Source: Myrica gale (taxonomy: Eukaryota > Streptophyta > Magnoliopsida > Fagales > Myricaceae). From it: a stretch of DNA of 64,000 nt. Location of the stretch: positions 20,053,001 to 20,117,000 of the forward strand of contig OZ005618.1 of assembly GCA_963930655.1 (NCBI GenBank), in the 5' to 3' direction. Numbering within the stretch: position 1 is the stretch's first letter; every line of letters starts with the position of its first letter. Of the stretch, positions 22,860 to 34,790 are shown one piece after another. The notes below the pieces were generated by a model that worked only from the letters and a program-made list of their open reading frames with translations, had not been told where the DNA came from and did not search any database. Made by a program: the position numbers and the translations under genes.

Positions 22860-24940
22860 GGGACTTTAATTTTAGGGCAATATAGAGTTGCAGAAGAGAA
22901 AGAAAATTAAAAAAGAAAAAGGTATTACTGCACTAAAAGAGAATAGCGAGAAAGAAAAAGAAAAAAACAGATTATGTATTCAGCTTTAGGTGTCATTTTT
23001 ACGAGCAAATTAGAGTGTTTTTGAAAAGGTTATCTGAGTGTTTTATCAATAGGGAGTTGTGATATTCAGATTGAGTATCTTGATGCATTGGGTTTCGTCA
23101 AATTCCAAGATTTATGGTGAGATTGTAATTTTTGTTTAAATTGAGTATCTTGTAGATTTTGAAACAATTTGTTTAAATTGAAATTTTGGATATAAACTTG
23201 AACATTCTAATCTTTATTTTAATACAGTGGATTTATCTCGGAATTATCTTGTTAATGAGTAGAGAGATGATTTGAATAAAATTTTTATATTTATTATAAT
23301 GGAAATAGAGCATTTGATGAGAAGAGCGATTATTTTATTATTATTTTATACGACCAAAAATCGTTAGATAGTCAAATTTTGGGACGCAAACACCACTAGT
23401 TGGGTTTTCCTGGAAAATTATTGTAGGCCATATTCTTTACAGCCCATACAATGACTTGTTCCATCAAGGGCAGCATTGACAATTGAGAGACGGAGTCAAT
23501 GCGGACAATAGGAGGTAGCATACGCAAAGAAGTAGGAGGAGGATTGCGGGTCAGTGGAGGATCAGGGAGAATGGTGGTCATGATTCGCATATATTTGGGT
23601 GAAAGAAAATATTAGAGATAGTGTATAATGTATTAAGATTTGTGAAAAAAGTGTTAAAGAGTTTATGGAAATATTTTGAAATTTGTAAAAAATTGTTGTA
23701 GTATATATATGAAAAAGGTGTTGGACTTTGTGAAAAAAAAATTAATTTCATCCAAACATAGGCTCATTTACAAGCTAGTAAAGAGCTGAAAAAAATGTTT
23801 TAATCGAACACTAACAAGGAAATTAGAGCTTGACACATCAAGACACCGAGCTGAGCTGAGTGTTAGGTCGATCATCGATGCTTGCTATAGCTTAGAGATT
23901 ATCAAGATTGGAGTAGTAATTTTTGCACACTCCTAACCTAATGTCATTTAAAAAAAATGATGTTATTATTTTATTAGGAGCCAAGTTTCTTAACAAATTA
24001 TCCATATTTTAACATTAAATTAATGAAATATCACTCTTCCTCTTACATGGACAAGAATGTGGGTGTAGATTAATTTGTTCGTTTCAAATTTAAGTAGAAT
24101 ATTAGAAGTAAATGAACGAATTATTTATTCGCAAAAACTTTCTTCTATTTTCAAATAGCAGAAACAGAAAAGATAGTGTTGAGATAAGGGATCCGTAGTA
24201 AGATTTTCCCAATCCACATAATTACTCTCCATTCCAAATTTCCACGAGCATACATAATACAAATTAATACTTTCAAAGCATATATTAATTAATTAATACA
24301 TTTATTTCTGTGACCATTTGCCATTTGGTCAGGTAACACAAATATGTAACTAAACACTAACTGACTGAAACAGCTGTATATAATTAATTAAAACGCTCTT
24401 ATTCGGTGCAGATCAATTGCTAATTAATTGCTCTTCTCGCATTTGTATCAAGTTTCTGCATTACTTCCCACTTTTCTGCATACCTGTCAACATTAAATTT
24501 AAATAGGAAAAAAATACGCAATATTATTGCGACAGAGATAGATAAACTTCCAACAAAAACTTAAGTCAAACTACATTACAAACACTTGTCGATGTTGAGT
24601 GGGAATGATGGTTGAACAAGTAGGAAATTTATTTTGATGGAAATGAATGATATAATGGGAAAAGAGAAATGATTTTGAAGTTTTAAATTAAAGTAAAAAG
24701 AGACAAACAAAAATTATAGCGAGTCCTTAATTATTTGTGTAAAAACCTAAAAGTTTTAAAAAAAAAATCTTGAAAGAAAATTTTCCTCTGGTTATGTTTG
24801 GAAAAGGAAGAATTTCTGAATGGTAAGTCATTCATAGGAAATATTTTCCTCTGGTTATATATGTTGCTATATTAATCACGTAAGGTCAGTAAGGGTTCCA
24901 TACCAGCGCCGCAAGATCTGCACGTGGAATATTCTAGTTT
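22860..24940. other. Intergenic, AT-rich; possible repeat half near 23,600-23,770
   Basis: No coding sense found. 23,610-23,770 (runs such as GTTAAAGAGTTTATGGAAAT, ending CATCCAAACATAGGC) resembles the reversed ends of the AT-rich repeats near 39,180-39,350 and 39,660-39,880, a pattern common in plant hAT-type MITEs. Boundaries were not resolved. A proline-rich minus-strand ORF at 23,396-23,590 has no supporting context. Confidence 0.45.
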
Positions 24941-25273
24941 CTAGATCTTCGGGAGCTTCGACGGGTAACCTTTCCTACATAGTTCGCAACCAAGTCGAAC
25001 ACAGCGGAAGTAGCTGTATGGTCTCTTTAAACAAACGATAAGAGTGGAGATACAACAGCTCGTTTGTCTCACAACCGGAGGAATGGGACGACGGAAAGGA
25101 CCATCGTCAACAGGAAGGAGTGGACGTGGGGGAGATGTGAAGGGATCAGGGAGATAAGAGGGAGCAGAAGATGGGCTGAAAGGAGGGACGACGACGTCTC
25201 CGCCTTCTGCCATAGCTAATACAGCTATAATATTCAACATTATGATAATCCAAGCCACAACTCTCTTCATCAT
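24941..25273 (-). CDS. Small secreted proline-rich, Cys-rich peptide
   Basis: 110 codons in a single exon. An N-terminal signal peptide (VVAWIIIMLNIIAVLAMA, cleavage likely near residue 22) is followed by a proline/serine-rich middle (about residues 29-66). A C-terminal module of six cysteines has the spacing CC-x6-C-x9-C-x4-C-x2-C and ends in a basic tail (KGYPSKLPKI). This layout suits a secreted, disulfide-bonded apoplastic peptide of the defence or signalling type, but the spacing matches no family I recall (not a defensin, snakin or lipid-transfer protein). Two Mets open the frame. I take the first at 25,273, but the paralogous truncated copies retain only one. The promoter has a TATA-like site about 90 bp upstream. 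The gene start and promoter occur again twice at 16.0-16.7 kb. The function is unknown. Confidence 0.6.
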   Translation of the reverse strand: MMKRVVAWIIIMLNIIAVLAMAEGGDVVVPPFSPSSAPSYLPDPFTSPPRPLLPVDDGPFRRPIPPVVRQTSCCISTLIVCLKRPYSYFRCVRLGCELCRKGYPSKLPKI

Positions 25274-25850
25274 ATTCTTTTGATCAGCCTGAATTCCTGC
25301 TATTTCAATCTTGAAAATTTTAAGCTGTATATCGTATAGCCCTTAGAACAGACCCATAATTTATAGGCCTATGAGCATGGCGGTACGTAAATTCAATGAG
25401 ACAGTTGATCGATCTACCGCTACTGCTAGAGGTCAGTACCTCTTATTTGAGCAAGGAGCAAACGTCGAATTTTTTATATCTAGAAATATTGGAAAGTCAA
25501 GTCCTTGTTGGCTGAGATTTCTACACGTGGCACCACACAATTAACTAAATATTTTTTTAATTATGTTAATTGAAAGCGTATTAGGATACTGATGTACGTA
25601 ATTAACTAAATTAAAATTTAATTCCTTTGTAACATTAATAACGTCATTGCTTTTCTCGTAGACCAATATTCGTTCATCATCTAGTCATCTAAGATAATTT
25701 TGTAGGCAGAAATTAATCTAACCTAATTTAAGTTAAGTTTTGTCCTTCTAGATTGCTTTACAGCCAAATCAAATTCTAATTAATTATTGCTTTCTCATAA
25801 GCATTCTTTGATATGACATTATTGGGCCAGCCAAAGAAAAATATAAATGC
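25243..25850. repeat. Paralogous block shared with 16.0-17.9 kb
   Basis: This contains the gene start, promoter and upstream DNA of the secreted peptide (GAGGTCAGTACC, ATTTCTACACGTGGCA, GACATTATTGGGCCAGCCAA). It matches 16,034-16,860 in duplicate and continues at 17,655-17,860 after the LINE. Here it is uninterrupted, so it is the empty-site version. Confidence 0.85.
25351..25365 (-). promoter_or_regulatory. TATA-like promoter site of the secreted-peptide gene
   Basis: On the minus strand it reads TATAAATTATGGGTC, about 80-90 bp before the ATG at 25,273. It is conserved with the surrounding block in both truncated copies (16,102-16,116 and 16,601-16,615). Confidence 0.5.
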
Positions 25851-26260
25851 ACCAGAGGTCCTACAATATGTCGGATCCAAAGATCCGGTAGTCAATCCGG
25901 CCACATGTGCTAAAACCATAAACAGTCATTATTAAGGGTTGTAAGACACTCACAAATAGGCTAAGAGGGCCGAGATACAAACTGACCTCAAAGGTCAAGT
26001 CATAGGACAAACAGAAAAAGACCACAAAGTTCGGGACAATAGGTCTAAAAGAAGTAAGTCTCATCTTGGTTAGTTTTTGAAAAATTAAATACGATTTGTA
26101 GACGCACAGTTTTTTTAATTTTTATCCCACACTACCAAACTTGACGCCTTATATTTTTAATTATCCATAAATTTACATTTAATACCTCAATCTATATATT
26201 AAAATATCACCATTAATATAATAGGTTCGGTGACATATAATTTTAATAATTAAATTATAT

Positions 26261-26576
26261 GGGTAATGTCATAGTACGCCCTCTAATTATAGGCCAAAAT
26301 CAATTGTGCCCCCTAAGTTTCAAAAAGGCAATTTGTGCCCCTTATGTTTGGAACATGATCAATTATCACCCTTCGTTTGAAATGTCCGTTGAACCTCATG
26401 TAAAATGACCAAAATACTCTTCCAAGATAAAATTACTAAAAGTATTTTAAAAAATCATTAGAAAAATAAAGGGGCAAAAATTGATAATGTTTGAAACATA
26501 AGGGCGCCATTTTGAAACTTAGGGGGTTGAGATTGATTTTGACATATAATTAAGAGGAATACTATGACATTACTCC
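26261..26576. mobile_element. MITE with long inverted ends
   Basis: 316 bp. The left end GGGTAATGTCATAGTACGCC matches the reversed right end GGAGTAATGTCATAGTATTCC, and similarity extends about 60 bp (AAATCAATTGTGCCCCCTAAG versus the reverse of CTTAGGGGGTTGAGATTGATTTT). Flanking sequence TAAATTATAT and TAAATTTGAT may be a decayed target duplication. No ORF. Confidence 0.75.
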
Positions 26577-26954
26577 TAAATTTGATATAAGATATAATGT
26601 GCAAATCTCTAAATAGTTTAATATGAGCATACTCTGTTTATAACCGGTACATTCCCTGGGTCGAATGTGTATGGTCGAATCTTGAGTTCTTTTCACCCAA
26701 GCGTTTCCCAAGAGCACGACTAAAATATCGGGACATCCGAATTAGCTTGTTAAGTATTTGCGTTTTGTTGGCTTAATTAGAAAACAAAAATACTTGGATT
26801 TTCACCACAACTCATGCAGTTTGTGGGGGAGGCGTCACCAACACAAAGAGCAAGAGCCCGTGTGTTGTGTCCTGGCCTGACCCATAGAACCCAGACCAAA
26901 ACCTGTTGGAGGGGTATCTTTCGTAAGATAATTCGTCAGCTCATTGAGGTTTGT

Positions 26955-27100
26955 TTCATAAGATCTTTGCTATTGAACTGCTTAAAGCCTAAACAGTCAT
27001 GAGTTGGTTCAGACCCGAGATTAACGGCATGCAAAAAGAGAACGCAAGTTGGGAACAAGAGAGACGTGATGGGTTTTGATAGGACGTTCAAATTGGTCAT
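26955..27100 (-). pseudogene. Truncated first exon of an unrecognised secreted protein, copy B
   Basis: The minus-strand start at 27,100 reads MTNLNVLSKPITSLL, with the hydrophobic core SLLFPTCVLFLHAV, then PTHDCLGFKQFNSKD. It is the counterpart of the copy at 4600-4766, which supports a real ancestral gene with a signal peptide. After the NSKD the reading runs into unrelated sequence and soon stops, so this copy is truncated unless a following exon exists that I missed. Confidence 0.4.
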
Positions 27101-29373
27101 GGCACTGCAGCAATGCAGAATACTTTGTCTTTCTATATATATGTGCATGCTCTCTTAGAGAATTCTCGATTAAAGATTATGGTTATGGCTTTTGAGATTG
27201 TCTTATTGTTGTGAACCCTTTGACAAGTTGCTTCTTTAATTTCTTTTTTGTTATTTTGTGTCTCTTGGCTAAAACTAGAAGCTTTACAAGTTGTAAGTCA
27301 AATTTGGGAAAGTCAATGTTCATTCGAAGAACATCAATATGTATTGCTGGCATGGAATGAAAATGGCAGGCCTTAGCCAAGTAATGAATCTCATTTGCAC
27401 TGATCGAAGCATCTTTTGGAAAAACGGAAGAAGTGCACTAGAAAAGAAGGTTACTATTAATTTACTTAGTGCAATTAATACGACATTACTCTGAGAAGAC
27501 AATATGATCTATAATTGGCTTTCCAGAGTACATATCTTCATGAATGTAAGTGAGAAAGTATTTCCATCGTGAAGCATTATCACCAAGAAACAATCTCAGC
27601 ACACTCAATACTTTGCGGTGTCTCTGAACATACAATTTACACATGGAAGCTATTCGAGGTTAAGTAGGTGAAGTACTCTTGAAGGAGCTCTTGGACATCG
27701 TCCGTCTTAATGTATTTTAGTTGGCATAAAAACTTCATGACGTGTCTTAGTTTATTCTTGAAATTTCGTGGTTAATGAAGCCCTGCGCAAAGTCCAGCAG
27801 TTCAACTTGATTGGTGATGAAGCACGCGAAGTCTGATCAGAGTTTACTCGTAGTTTGCTCAAGACTTGCGAAAGACAGTTATAACAGCTTTAACAGAAGC
27901 GCCCAAGATTCAAGAAGTCTTGGAACTTCGTGAATCCTTTACCTCCGACCTTCCAGAATATAAAAGTCATTTTCTCTCATTCATTAGATACGTTCCTTAA
28001 AAATCATTTGGAGAGATCTAACTATTGAGAGCTTCTCATGAGATATTCCCTGCAACTATTTCTATGTCTGTTATGTGTAAACTGAGAGCAAACCCTGCGA
28101 GATTGTTTCTTTCCCCCATCATCTCAGTTTGGATTTTGATCACCAAGATAAACCTTGATTGAGAAGGTTAACTCCAGAGGTTGCTGGAGATCTACCAAGA
28201 GGAGCTGATTGCACGTGGGTGTGTGGAAAGATCAGCTTGGCTGTAGAGTTCAGTTTTTTGGGATCAAGAATTTCAAACGGAAGAGGAGTTCCTCGTTCCC
28301 TGCAGAAGGCAGATCTGGATGTGGTATTCCAGGTAAGGTAACGGTAGAGTTAGACTAGCAACGGGGTGTTGGGTAGTCCATAGATCACTGTGTACCGAGT
28401 TTAAAGATTCTAGTGGATTCGATTAAACCGGCTTACGAGCCCGAAAATTTTTTACCTCTCGAAAGATTTCTTTCAATGGGGTTTTCTCTTCGTAACCAAT
28501 CTGGTGTTTATGCTTTGTGATTTTTGGTTTACGTTGAATAACTTCCCATAGTGAGATTGTTTTTCTTTAGATTCTTTAATCAAGAAAGAAGTGTAGTTTT
28601 GCTCTGCAACTTAAAAGAATCTGCTGTCCATATTGATTTAATCTTCCGCACTATATTTGTGTTGCTTTAGCACTCTTAAAATTTACTGATTGAGCTAGTG
28701 AAGAGTGTGCAGATTTTAAGTGGTTATAACAGTCAAGAAAAATCAGAACCTATTCAACCCCCCTTCTAGGTTCGGCAACACTACATTGAGTCTTGAACCG
28801 CACTTCAGTCTGATTAATTAATGTTGGATTTGAAGAGGTTGTGTCAACTGTGGAACCAATACAAATAAAAATCAGTTTACCGGGTAACCAGCAGTGAACT
28901 TTGTCATTGTCCATTGTTGATCAAAATTCAAATGACTCGTATTAATTTGGATCTAATGGGTCAGGACTGTTAAGATTTGAGTCGAAACTAATCAATGTTT
29001 AACAAGATCGGCCTGGTTTTCATTGGGGGAGGTTCGGTTGTTGGCCCAGTCCCCTTGAAAACCAAAGGACTCAGTTTTAAGGGTTCGGCCCATTTGATGG
29101 GCATCAAGGGTCAAGGGGTTTCAATCCTGCAGGTTCACATCACCATTGAAACAATCAATCCAAGCCCAAAATTAAAACTTAGACCCCCTTGCGACCTCTC
29201 TTCTCTCCCTTCCCGACTTTTCATCTCTCCCTCTCACTCCGCCCCTTCAGCTACTCTCACTCACTCAAGCTTTTGGGTGATTTTGTTATAGATATGGAAA
29301 ATACCTCTAGTTATTGGTTGTTTCTGGGTGATTTGTTGGTTGGTTGTTCACAGTCAGTACAAATTTTATGTGA
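26960..29373. repeat. Duplicated genomic block, copy B
   Basis: The same block as 4600-6372, in the same orientation, about 22 kb away. Copy B lacks the solo LTR of copy A but carries its own insertion at 27,708-28,807. Divergence between copies is substantial (many substitutions and small indels), so the duplication is older than both insertions. Its left limit, near 26,960, falls within a few bases of where the copia LTR abuts copy A. Confidence 0.8.
27708..28807 (+). repeat. LTR-like insertion, probable solo LTR of a large copia family, fossil
   Basis: 1.1 kb present in copy B but absent from copy A of the duplicated block (copy A joins GACATTGTCCG directly to GTTAATTAATG). It contains a TATA box (AATATAAAAG near 27,957) and ends in a stretch with CAACCCCCCTTCTAGG, typical of the 3' end of long plant copia LTRs of the SIRE/Maximus type. 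Candidate target duplication is (C)GTCT at 27,703-27,707 and (A)GTCT at 28,807-28,811. No internal coding region. The exact ends are uncertain. Confidence 0.6.
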
Positions 29374-30371
29374 TTCTATCGGTCTTGGGAGGCCTCTGTT
29401 CAACACGAATTTTCCAAAAATCGACCACCTCAATTTGGCCCTTGATAAGGGTCACAAACCAAACCAAGGGGGCCAGTTTCCACCCCTATAATGGATTGTA
29501 GGGATACATAACAAACTAACTAGTACTTTCTAGTTCTTTTACAATTAGGATTTCAATAAATATGTTATCGATGTAACCCTAATGATGATATAGTGAATTT
29601 TTGGTCACTCTCTGAATGAAAGACACAAACTTCTATATTTGCTAGTTAAAAAAGGAAAAAGAAGATAGAGGGAGAAACTAAGTGATAATTTATTTTTTTC
29701 AAAAACCCAGTTGATAGGATTTAGTAATAATTTTCTCTTTTCTATAGTACGATAGAGATGTTTGATACATACAAAGTGACATATGGAGTAATGAAGAGAC
29801 AAGTACTACCTCAATCTTGTTTGGTAATTGGGACGTATAACTCATCTTAAAGCATTAGCTTAGAGCTAAGATCACTTACAATTGTTGATCTTGAAAAAAG
29901 GTTTGAAATGAAATCATGAAAGCCCTATTCTAAGGACTATTTATAAACACAGCATTATAGTTATCTACAATATGGTAATCCTGACCGGGTGAATATTACA
30001 TTCCAATGAGTCGTGACGGTATACATTGCACCGGCTAATTTGAACTCAACCTTTAAATACTCCTGCCCAAACTAAAACGGATGAATTCATCGAATTTGCT
30101 TCGATTCCGTCAGTTGCTATATTGAGCATGCAAGATGATTGCATAACCAAACTTTCTAACCAGGCCTACAATCTTCCCCTGCAAGAATTGAAGAATTGTG
30201 ATTCAAATGAATAGACCCAAGTCAACTTCCTGCAATCTCCAGTGCCACTTGAGAAGCATCTCAGTTTTCTCTATCATGTGAATCTTGATCTGAATCTCAA
30301 GCGCTCCTAGGGCCAAAGAATTCCCATCATGAGACATCATGTAAAGGAACAACTGCTATTACTGCAGAGGT
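29374..30371. other. Intergenic, downstream flank of the RAD5-like pseudogene
   Basis: No coding sense. The last few hundred bases may be the former 3' untranslated region of the pseudogene, but no clear polyadenylation signal stands out. Confidence 0.5.
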
Positions 30372-31149
30372 CTAAGTAAAAAGCATCTTCAATTCCTCAA
30401 TACGTGCACTTCGAATTTCTTGATCAATCAAAGCACCAGTTATCATCCGCTGCTTACGCGCTTGCACTGCTTCCATTCTTTCCTCAACAGTTCCCTACCA
30501 TCCAGGACAATTCAAATCAGTATAGAGTCACATCATACTGGGAAAAAGGGGAAAAGGACATTGTATATTTTAGATTCCAAAACAAAAAGGTTGTGAGATA
30601 TCCATCTCATAGCTTTAGGCATGTCGATTTGAAGCAAGGGTCCTAGCCTTGCCCAGAAAAATAAAACACATGTTGAAGCACAGAGGAAGGTGTCAATTTG
30701 CAAATGAATTTCTATTAAGAAGTCTCTTAATACTTTTTGCATAATCCACTGAAAAATGTAGCACTTAGTTATCAAGTTCAACTCTCTACTGCCAGGGTCA
30801 TTGTTGAACTGAAAGATCAATATTAGAATTTCCAGCCACAAAGTAAAGGAAAAAAAAAAAAAGACCTTCACAATGAAATGTCTGATCATCACTCTTTTAG
30901 TTTGTCCAATCCGATGAATGCGCATGACATCTTGCTCCTCTACAGCTGGATTCCACCATGGATCCTACAAAAATATTAAGAGCAGATGAGAGACGCTTTT
31001 ACGGTTTACCAAAGGAAAAAATTACGTACCGAAACGGCTAAACCTTTATTTAACACAAGCTGAAGAAGGCCAAAGAAAACTAGGTTTCTACAATATATCT
31101 TAGACCGAATGAATATATGCAAGCGATTTGTAAAGACAGGATCCAAGGA

Positions 31150-31450
31150 TATGTTCGTTTTCACATTTCTTTTAGGATTATAAGTATATTCACAAATCTA
31201 CTATCGAACATATTTAGAATTCAAACACAAACATCAATATATTTTACACAATCTCCAACAATTTTTTAATTTTTTATTCAACATAAATTTTCTCTCTCTA
31301 TATTTTTTCACCTATTTCTAATATTTTTTTATTAAACAATTACATCAAATCATTTCTCTCTCAACTTTACACAAACACCAATAAAACACTATTCAATATA
31401 AAAATTCACAACTTCTCTAAAATCATATATTTTTACTCAAAACGAACATA
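31150..31450. mobile_element. MITE inside a pseudogene intron
   Basis: 301 bp with inverted ends TATGTTCGTTTT... / ...AAAACGAACATA, flanked by ATCCAAGGA (31,141-31,149) and ATCCAAGTA (31,451-31,459), a 9-bp direct repeat with one mismatch. AT-rich, no ORF. Confidence 0.68.
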
Positions 31451-33539
31451 ATCCAAGTAATAATGCCATTACACAAGCACCACCAATTTTCTCAGAAAGA
31501 AAGCTGATCTTTGAGAGTAAATATGACTTAATTTCAACCAAGACATACACTACAAACACAACCCCCATACTCAGAAAAAAGAAACAGAATCCCCCGTAAC
31601 ATTTTCCAAATTTTAGAAAGAACTTGCTGACACAGCCCAAAACTAAAAGTTACAGCTTATAAAACAAGAGATCTCAATACCGCTGCTATCTAATTTTACA
31701 TACAAGCAAGACACTGAACCGCAATTTAGAAGGGGGAGGATCAATCTTCTATACGTACCAAGACAAAGGCATTGGAAGCTGCTGTTAGATTTATTCCAAC
31801 TCCACCAGCCTTCAGTGACATCAACAACACCTAAGCAACAAGAAAAAAAAAATATTCGAACCCAGACCATTTGTTAGACAAATAAAGTCCACCCCCCAAC
31901 AAAAGAAGGAAACTTGGTCAACAAATTAGACAGACCAGGATGTTGTTGTCTTCTGAAAACTGCTTTAACACTTTCTCCCACTGCTGTTGATTTAGAGTCC
32001 CATCCAGACGAAGAAAGGGAATGTTACTCCTGGACAAAATTAGAACTTTGGTAATATGGACAAGAGGTATGAAAATTTACCAAGAATTTCTGATGCCAAA
32101 GTAAACAATTTATGAGTTGACCAAGTCATATGAACTGCCAGGTTTCAAAGAAGAACAAGTCCAAGACACAGGTCTAAAAGGAACCAATGCACAAAAAGAA
32201 CAGATACAAAGTATGGTTCTTTAGAGTAAAAGGGACAAAAATAACGAAACAAAACCATCTTCGTTTCCTTTTCAGCTTGCATGGAAATTTACCTATTTAC
32301 TGGACATCAAAAAAATAACACACGACACTTCCTCAGTCAAGACTGATATGCTTTCCAAATTTAATCAAAAGTAGATAATTCCTTTAGCAGTACAACCAGT
32401 CCTTTCAAGGCCAGCAAGGACTCCATGTTAGTTTGTTATTGCAAAGAGTATATGCTAACTCATATTTCTTATAAGAAATATTCAATAGAAGAATCATCAT
32501 GGTGCTCAACTGCTCTCACATAACCAAACAAGTTCCTTCAACTTCTCTAAGCGGCTAGGATTTTACCTAGAAAGAGGAATCTGAAGGAGATCAAGAAAGG
32601 CAGTCCACTGGCTGAAGACGATGCTCTTAGAGCCTGACAAGCGAAGATTCTCAAGTTCACGCAAGAGAACAACAATTTTGGAAGACTCCACCCAATTTTT
32701 CTCAACATCAATCTGGAAGCGACTCTCATTGGGGCTGTAACAAGATCTTGCCGAGTAATCATTTTCCTGTAAAAGGAAATAACATTCTGAGATTATATAG
32801 TTCGCAAATTTCATAGCAAAAGGACTTCAAAGAGAATGAAGACTCTCCTTCAAAGAAAATGAAATGAAAAATAAAACCCAAATCTAGATGAAGTCACAAC
32901 GTCTTGAAGATACCTACAAACAGGACATAAACCAGAAGTAGAATTTCACCAACTTGCCAACAAGCATTCCCCGCATAACCGGTGAGCACATGGTGTCAAT
33001 ATTGCATCTTCAAATGCTTCAAGACATATGGGACACTCTCCTTGCTCCCCTTTACGCAGCTCTTCCACAACCTGTTGAACATAAGCTCGTGAAGGCACGT
33101 CTTTAGGTTCCCCTTGTTGGGCATTGTGGCTGCCTTTGAGGAATCATCTAGCTAGCTTATTCAAATCAGAGAATTCTTGTCTATCACCTCGACTGAACAA
33201 ATCAAATCCACCCACAACAAATCCTATTTATTATAAAATTGCTTATATAAGGATCTAACTTAATCATAATGTACAGTCTAATGGTAAACTCATAGTGAAT
33301 AAACAATGCTAGACAATCTCTGTCTCAGCATATATTAATCCTATGTCTACAAAATAGTCCCACTTGAAAATGCAAATATGTAAGGAAACCAGTAATGAAT
33401 GAGTTCCCATTTAGCACGATTCCTAACTTCTAGATATTATCAGGTACATAAGATAGCTGTTCTGGATAGGGTAAATAATCATTCTTACGTTTTTCTGTCA
33501 AAGAACTAATACAACAGCATAGCCACAACAAAAAATATG

Positions 33540-33875
33540 AGGAAAAATTACATTTTACCTCCACGGATTATGGCCATTTTACAACCCACCCTCCCAAAAA
33601 AAAAGAATTTCCAGTCTTCGCAATTAACACCCCCCCCCCCCCCCCAAAGCTATCACTTCTATACAATAGCCACCTGATTAAAATCTGACTGTTAAAAATT
33701 GGCCACATGACCTGTTGTTCATCAATCTTAAGCATCAAATCTTAATAGAGGGAAAAATTTTCAACAAAGTAGTAGTTTAAAGGTCTTAATTGGTGAGGGT
33801 GTTTTTGGAGACAGATTGCAAAAGGGTGATAATTTGGGGGGGAGGAGATAAAGCTTTATTTTCCCAGAAAAGAAC
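33540..33875. mobile_element. Probable MITE inside a pseudogene intron
   Basis: Ends are roughly inverted (left AAAATTACATTTTACCTCC, right reversed AAAATAAAGCTTTATCTCC), and the interior has pairs such as CCACCCTCCC and the reverse of GGGGGGGAGG. It contains a pure C run at 33,630-33,645. Target duplication not found. Confidence 0.45.
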
Positions 33876-34587
33876 ATGTAACCTATTGTTTAGAGATGAA
33901 AGACAAATACACGTGTTTATGTGTATGTATACGTATATGGCAAAACTATGAGAGGCAACACCCTATCAGAGTTAATGGAGACTCCCACATTTTGACTGCA
34001 TTGGTGAAGCTTTATTTATAAATGTAAATAGAGATATAATCATTAAGTGCTTTTTTATATACAAACCAAAGGTACTATAGTCTACCCATTCAATGTTACC
34101 AATCAAAATGAAGTTAAAAATAAAATATTTAGCCCCATTAATTTATATCGCATCTACAAAATATTTATCCATATTATTCAAAGATTTAATTGAATGGTTC
34201 CAATCTCCAAGTAATCTTACTAATGTATGTAGATATGTGCAAGGTCCCATTAAAGTTGTTGGGACAACACTCCAGCATAATGTGTCCTATTTATCTATGA
34301 ATACGCAGAATCAGATGCCAGCTCTCTTTACATAATAACTAATCCAATCACTTATCAAAAATAAACATAATAATTAATCCAATCAGGTTATTTGTTCAGC
34401 CAAAAGGTGAAAATCATGTGAAGCACTTTGACGCTCTTGTGACTTCTTAGCCCAAGTATTAGAAGAAGAAGAAAAGGAGCTGGTGGAAATTTATGACCAT
34501 TAAAATTTCCAGTAAAGAAAGCGTAAACCATTATCTTTCAAGAAATCCCAGAGCTCTTTTGTATAATATTTCTAGGGATTATACTGT

Positions 34588-34790
34588 CTACAGTTGCGTT
34601 TCTTACTTAAAATTTTACACTTCTTAAAATTTTAACACAATAAAAAATTACAATATAATCTTTCTATCTCATCACATCATTACTTTTCACTATAATAAAT
34701 ATTAAAATCACATATCTCTTCACTTTTTCACCAAATTCAATACCCTAAAATTTTAATTTTCCCAAAATTTTAACACGCAAACACAACCTA
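34588..34790. mobile_element. Probable MITE inside a pseudogene intron
   Basis: Left end CTACAGTTGCGTTTCTTAC and reversed right end TGTAGGTTGTGTTTGCGTG are similar, followed by shared TTAAAATTTT runs. The ends suggest a hAT-type element. Target duplication not resolved. Confidence 0.45.

Noticed and set aside
23396-23590. Proline-rich minus-strand ORF
   Set aside because: Low-complexity content without promoter, repeat partner or family resemblance.
25861-26064. Minus-strand ORF downstream of the peptide-gene block
   Set aside because: No homologous counterpart beside the paralogous block at 17.8 kb and no domain-like wording.
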